From contig CAVQBP010000028.1 in NCBI GenBank assembly GCA_963710745.1, forward strand, positions 109,486 to 173,485: a DNA stretch of 64,000 nucleotides. Direction: 5' to 3'. Source of the stretch: CAVQBP01 sp963710745 (GTDB lineage: Bacteria > Bacteroidota > Ignavibacteria > Ignavibacteriales > Ignavibacteriaceae). Positions 62,818-64,000 of the stretch are shown here, one piece after another (the stretch's first letter is position 1; each line of letters begins with the position of its first letter). The notes beneath the pieces are model-generated. The model saw only the letters and a program-made list of their open reading frames with translations. It did not search any database and was not told the DNA's origin. Made by a program: the position numbers and the translations under genes.

Positions 62818-63282
62818 TAGTCCCCCTTAATAAAGGGGGCGAGGGGGTTGTCCGTGTTCTTCAATCCATTTTTTTATTTCTGAAAGCACTTCTTCCATTT
62901 TAAACTTTATATCCAGATCATCAAATCTTAAAAATGACAATCCCTGCTGCTCTATTTCCTTTTGTCTTATTTTATCCTTCTCTTCTTTTCCATAATGACT
63001 GCTCCCGTCAATCTCTATAACAAGTTTAAGTTTACTGCAATAAAAGTCAACTATATAATTAGTTATTGGTTTCTGACGCATAAACTGATATCCCAGCATT
63101 TTCCGGCCTTTCAGTTCATTCCATAACAGTATCTCTGATAACGTACTGTTTTTTCGTAATTCTCTGGATTTCTCCTTTAAATGTTTTTCATAATATATTT
63201 TCATTTTAACTGCCACAACCCCCTTTCCGTCTTCGCTAAAGCTTCGCCGGATAAACCGTTCCCCCTTTATTAAGGGGGACTA
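62818..63282. mobile_element. 465-bp element with perfect 22-bp terminal inverted repeats around a DUF559 gene
   Basis: The left end begins TAGT followed by CCCCCTTAATAAAGGGGG, and the right end is its exact reverse complement, finishing GGGGGACTA. Inside these, GAGGGGGTTGT on the left faces ACAACCCCCTTTC on the right. The only gene is the DUF559 nuclease on the minus strand, whose last codons and stop lie in the left end. No transposase and no target duplication are seen. A solo left end lies at 63700-63734. Confidence 0.7.
62827..63216 (-). CDS. DUF559 (Vsr-like fold) endonuclease domain protein
   Basis: The 129-aa protein matches DUF559, a family with the restriction-endonuclease-like fold: LRKNSTLSEILLWNELKGRK, then YQFMRQKPITNYIVDFYCSK and LKLVIEIDGSSHYGKEEKD, with candidate catalytic residues in VDFYC, EIDG and the first-helix Glu. 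The end, LRFDDLDIKFKMEEVLSEI, is typical. The frame opens with GTG at 63216, and an ATG at 63204 is an alternative start. The final residues QPPRPLY are encoded by the repeat CCCCCT...CCCCCTTTATTAA. The target and function of the family are not established. Confidence 0.85.
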   Translation of the reverse strand: MAVKMKIYYEKHLKEKSRELRKNSTLSEILLWNELKGRKMLGYQFMRQKPITNYIVDFYCSKLKLVIEIDGSSHYGKEEKDKIRQKEIEQQGLSFLRFDDLDIKFKMEEVLSEIKKWIEEHGQPPRPLY

Positions 63283-64000
63283 GCTGACCTGCTGATCATT
63301 TTATCTTTTTATTTAAAAACGTAACTTTAAAATTAACATTTTAAACTGTTAATTAATTCCCAATAACTTACCTCATTTTCCTGCTTACTAACCTCATCCT
63401 TCGTCCTTCTCCTTATTAAGGGAGAAGGAAGCAGTACCCTGTATTATCAATTAAACAATTTATTTGATATGCTGTCAGGAGAAAATGAAATGTTAAGACA
63501 ATTAATAAAAGGTTATTACTTATAATATTCGTTTATGATGACTAGTAACGATATAGTCCCCCTTATTAAGGAAAAGGAACGAAACCTCATTATCAGTTAA
63601 ACTTTTTGTTTGACATGCTATCAGGGAAAAATCAAATGTAATTATTGATAATATTATGTGATGTTTGATAATGATCGTTTAATTCTACCAGTAAGGTAAT
63701 AGTCCCCCTTAATAAAGGGGGCGAGGGGGTTGTCTGACTTATCCCAAAAAAGGTTGACACATTTTAATAATAATGATTTCCTTTGAATTGTTGGACCAAC
63801 CTTATATACCTGCCTGTTACACGAGTCAAACTAACCTGTCACTAATGACAGTACATCCCCAAACGATATTGCGCAAACTAAAGTTTGCGGCTGCCTCAAC
63901 CTTTCAGCACGCATAGAAACGTCCGGGTAGCCGCAGGTTTTAGCCTGTGACATGGCGTAGCAATTTGTACGTGCACTTTAAGTAACCTTGAGGGTCTCAT
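63283..64000. repeat. Repeat-filled end of the window
   Basis: No gene is seen. Bases 63617-63734 are a close copy of 62736-62852 (about 117 bp, including the solo element end), and 63470-63570 is a more diverged relative. CTTACCTCATTTTCC and CTAACCTCATCCTTC recur near 63.37 kb. At the end are the palindrome CTGTCA-CTAA-TGACAG near 63.84 kb, CGCAAACTAAAGTTTGCG (63872-63889), and CACGCATAGAAACG. Confidence 0.65.

Overview
The window is AT-rich and comes from a bacterium of the Bacteroidota-Chlorobiota superphylum. The best match is an Ignavibacteria-type organism, which is an inference. The evidence is a secreted GWxTD-domain protein, an eleven-subunit nuoABCDHIJKLMN complex I cluster without nuoE/F/G, a GlnRS next to a GluRS, and many short palindromic repeats between genes. 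No rRNA and no CRISPR array is present. One clear tRNA, tRNA-Leu(CAA), was found.

Positions 1-12.3 kb: the 3' end of adk runs in on the plus strand. A minus-strand block of core genes faces it: alr, a hypothetical gene, manC; then pyrK, pyrD, folC; then rho, a GWxTD protein, pdxA, a methyltransferase and ftsE. A decayed tyrosine integrase lies at 12.4-12.8 kb. Positions 13.1-24.1 kb hold the complex I operon. It is interrupted between nuoC and nuoD by a small four-helix-bundle gene flanked by inverted repeats, and one of these repeats now encodes the N-terminus of NuoD.

Positions 24-36.4 kb are rich in signalling and translation genes: a receiver-cyclase, a hybrid kinase with a degraded ATP-binding domain and three receivers, gltX, glnS and tRNA-Leu. 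A small local cluster follows: a DUF3892 gene, an 85-aa gene coupled to a NarL-type kinase and regulator, and a secreted protein with a membrane protein. Its three promoter regions share an inverted-repeat operator followed by a T-tract, which suggests a local regulon. A DUF72 gene follows.

Positions 36.5-39.8 kb carry an error-prone-type DNA polymerase III alpha subunit split into two genes exactly between palm and fingers. The C-terminal half is transcribed first, behind a strong palindromic operator that could be a LexA site. Positions 40.5-57.1 kb hold a VWA/AAA+ pair, DUF362, glycogen phosphorylase, a hemN gene broken at a perfect -1 slippery heptamer, a CoA transferase, a PAS kinase, a PfkB kinase, a degenerate receiver, a universal stress protein and an M24 peptidase.

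Positions 57.2-64 kb form a decaying accessory zone. It holds two toxin-antitoxin pairs with disabled genes, about 2.3 kb of palindromic repeat modules including a 351-bp tandem duplication, a frameshifted Wzi-like outer-membrane gene, and a 465-bp element with perfect 22-bp terminal inverted repeats that encodes a DUF559 nuclease. The most promising candidates for something undescribed are the two unrelated repeat-plus-small-protein units (four-helix bundle and DUF559), the permuted split polymerase, and the local operator family at 32-34 kb.
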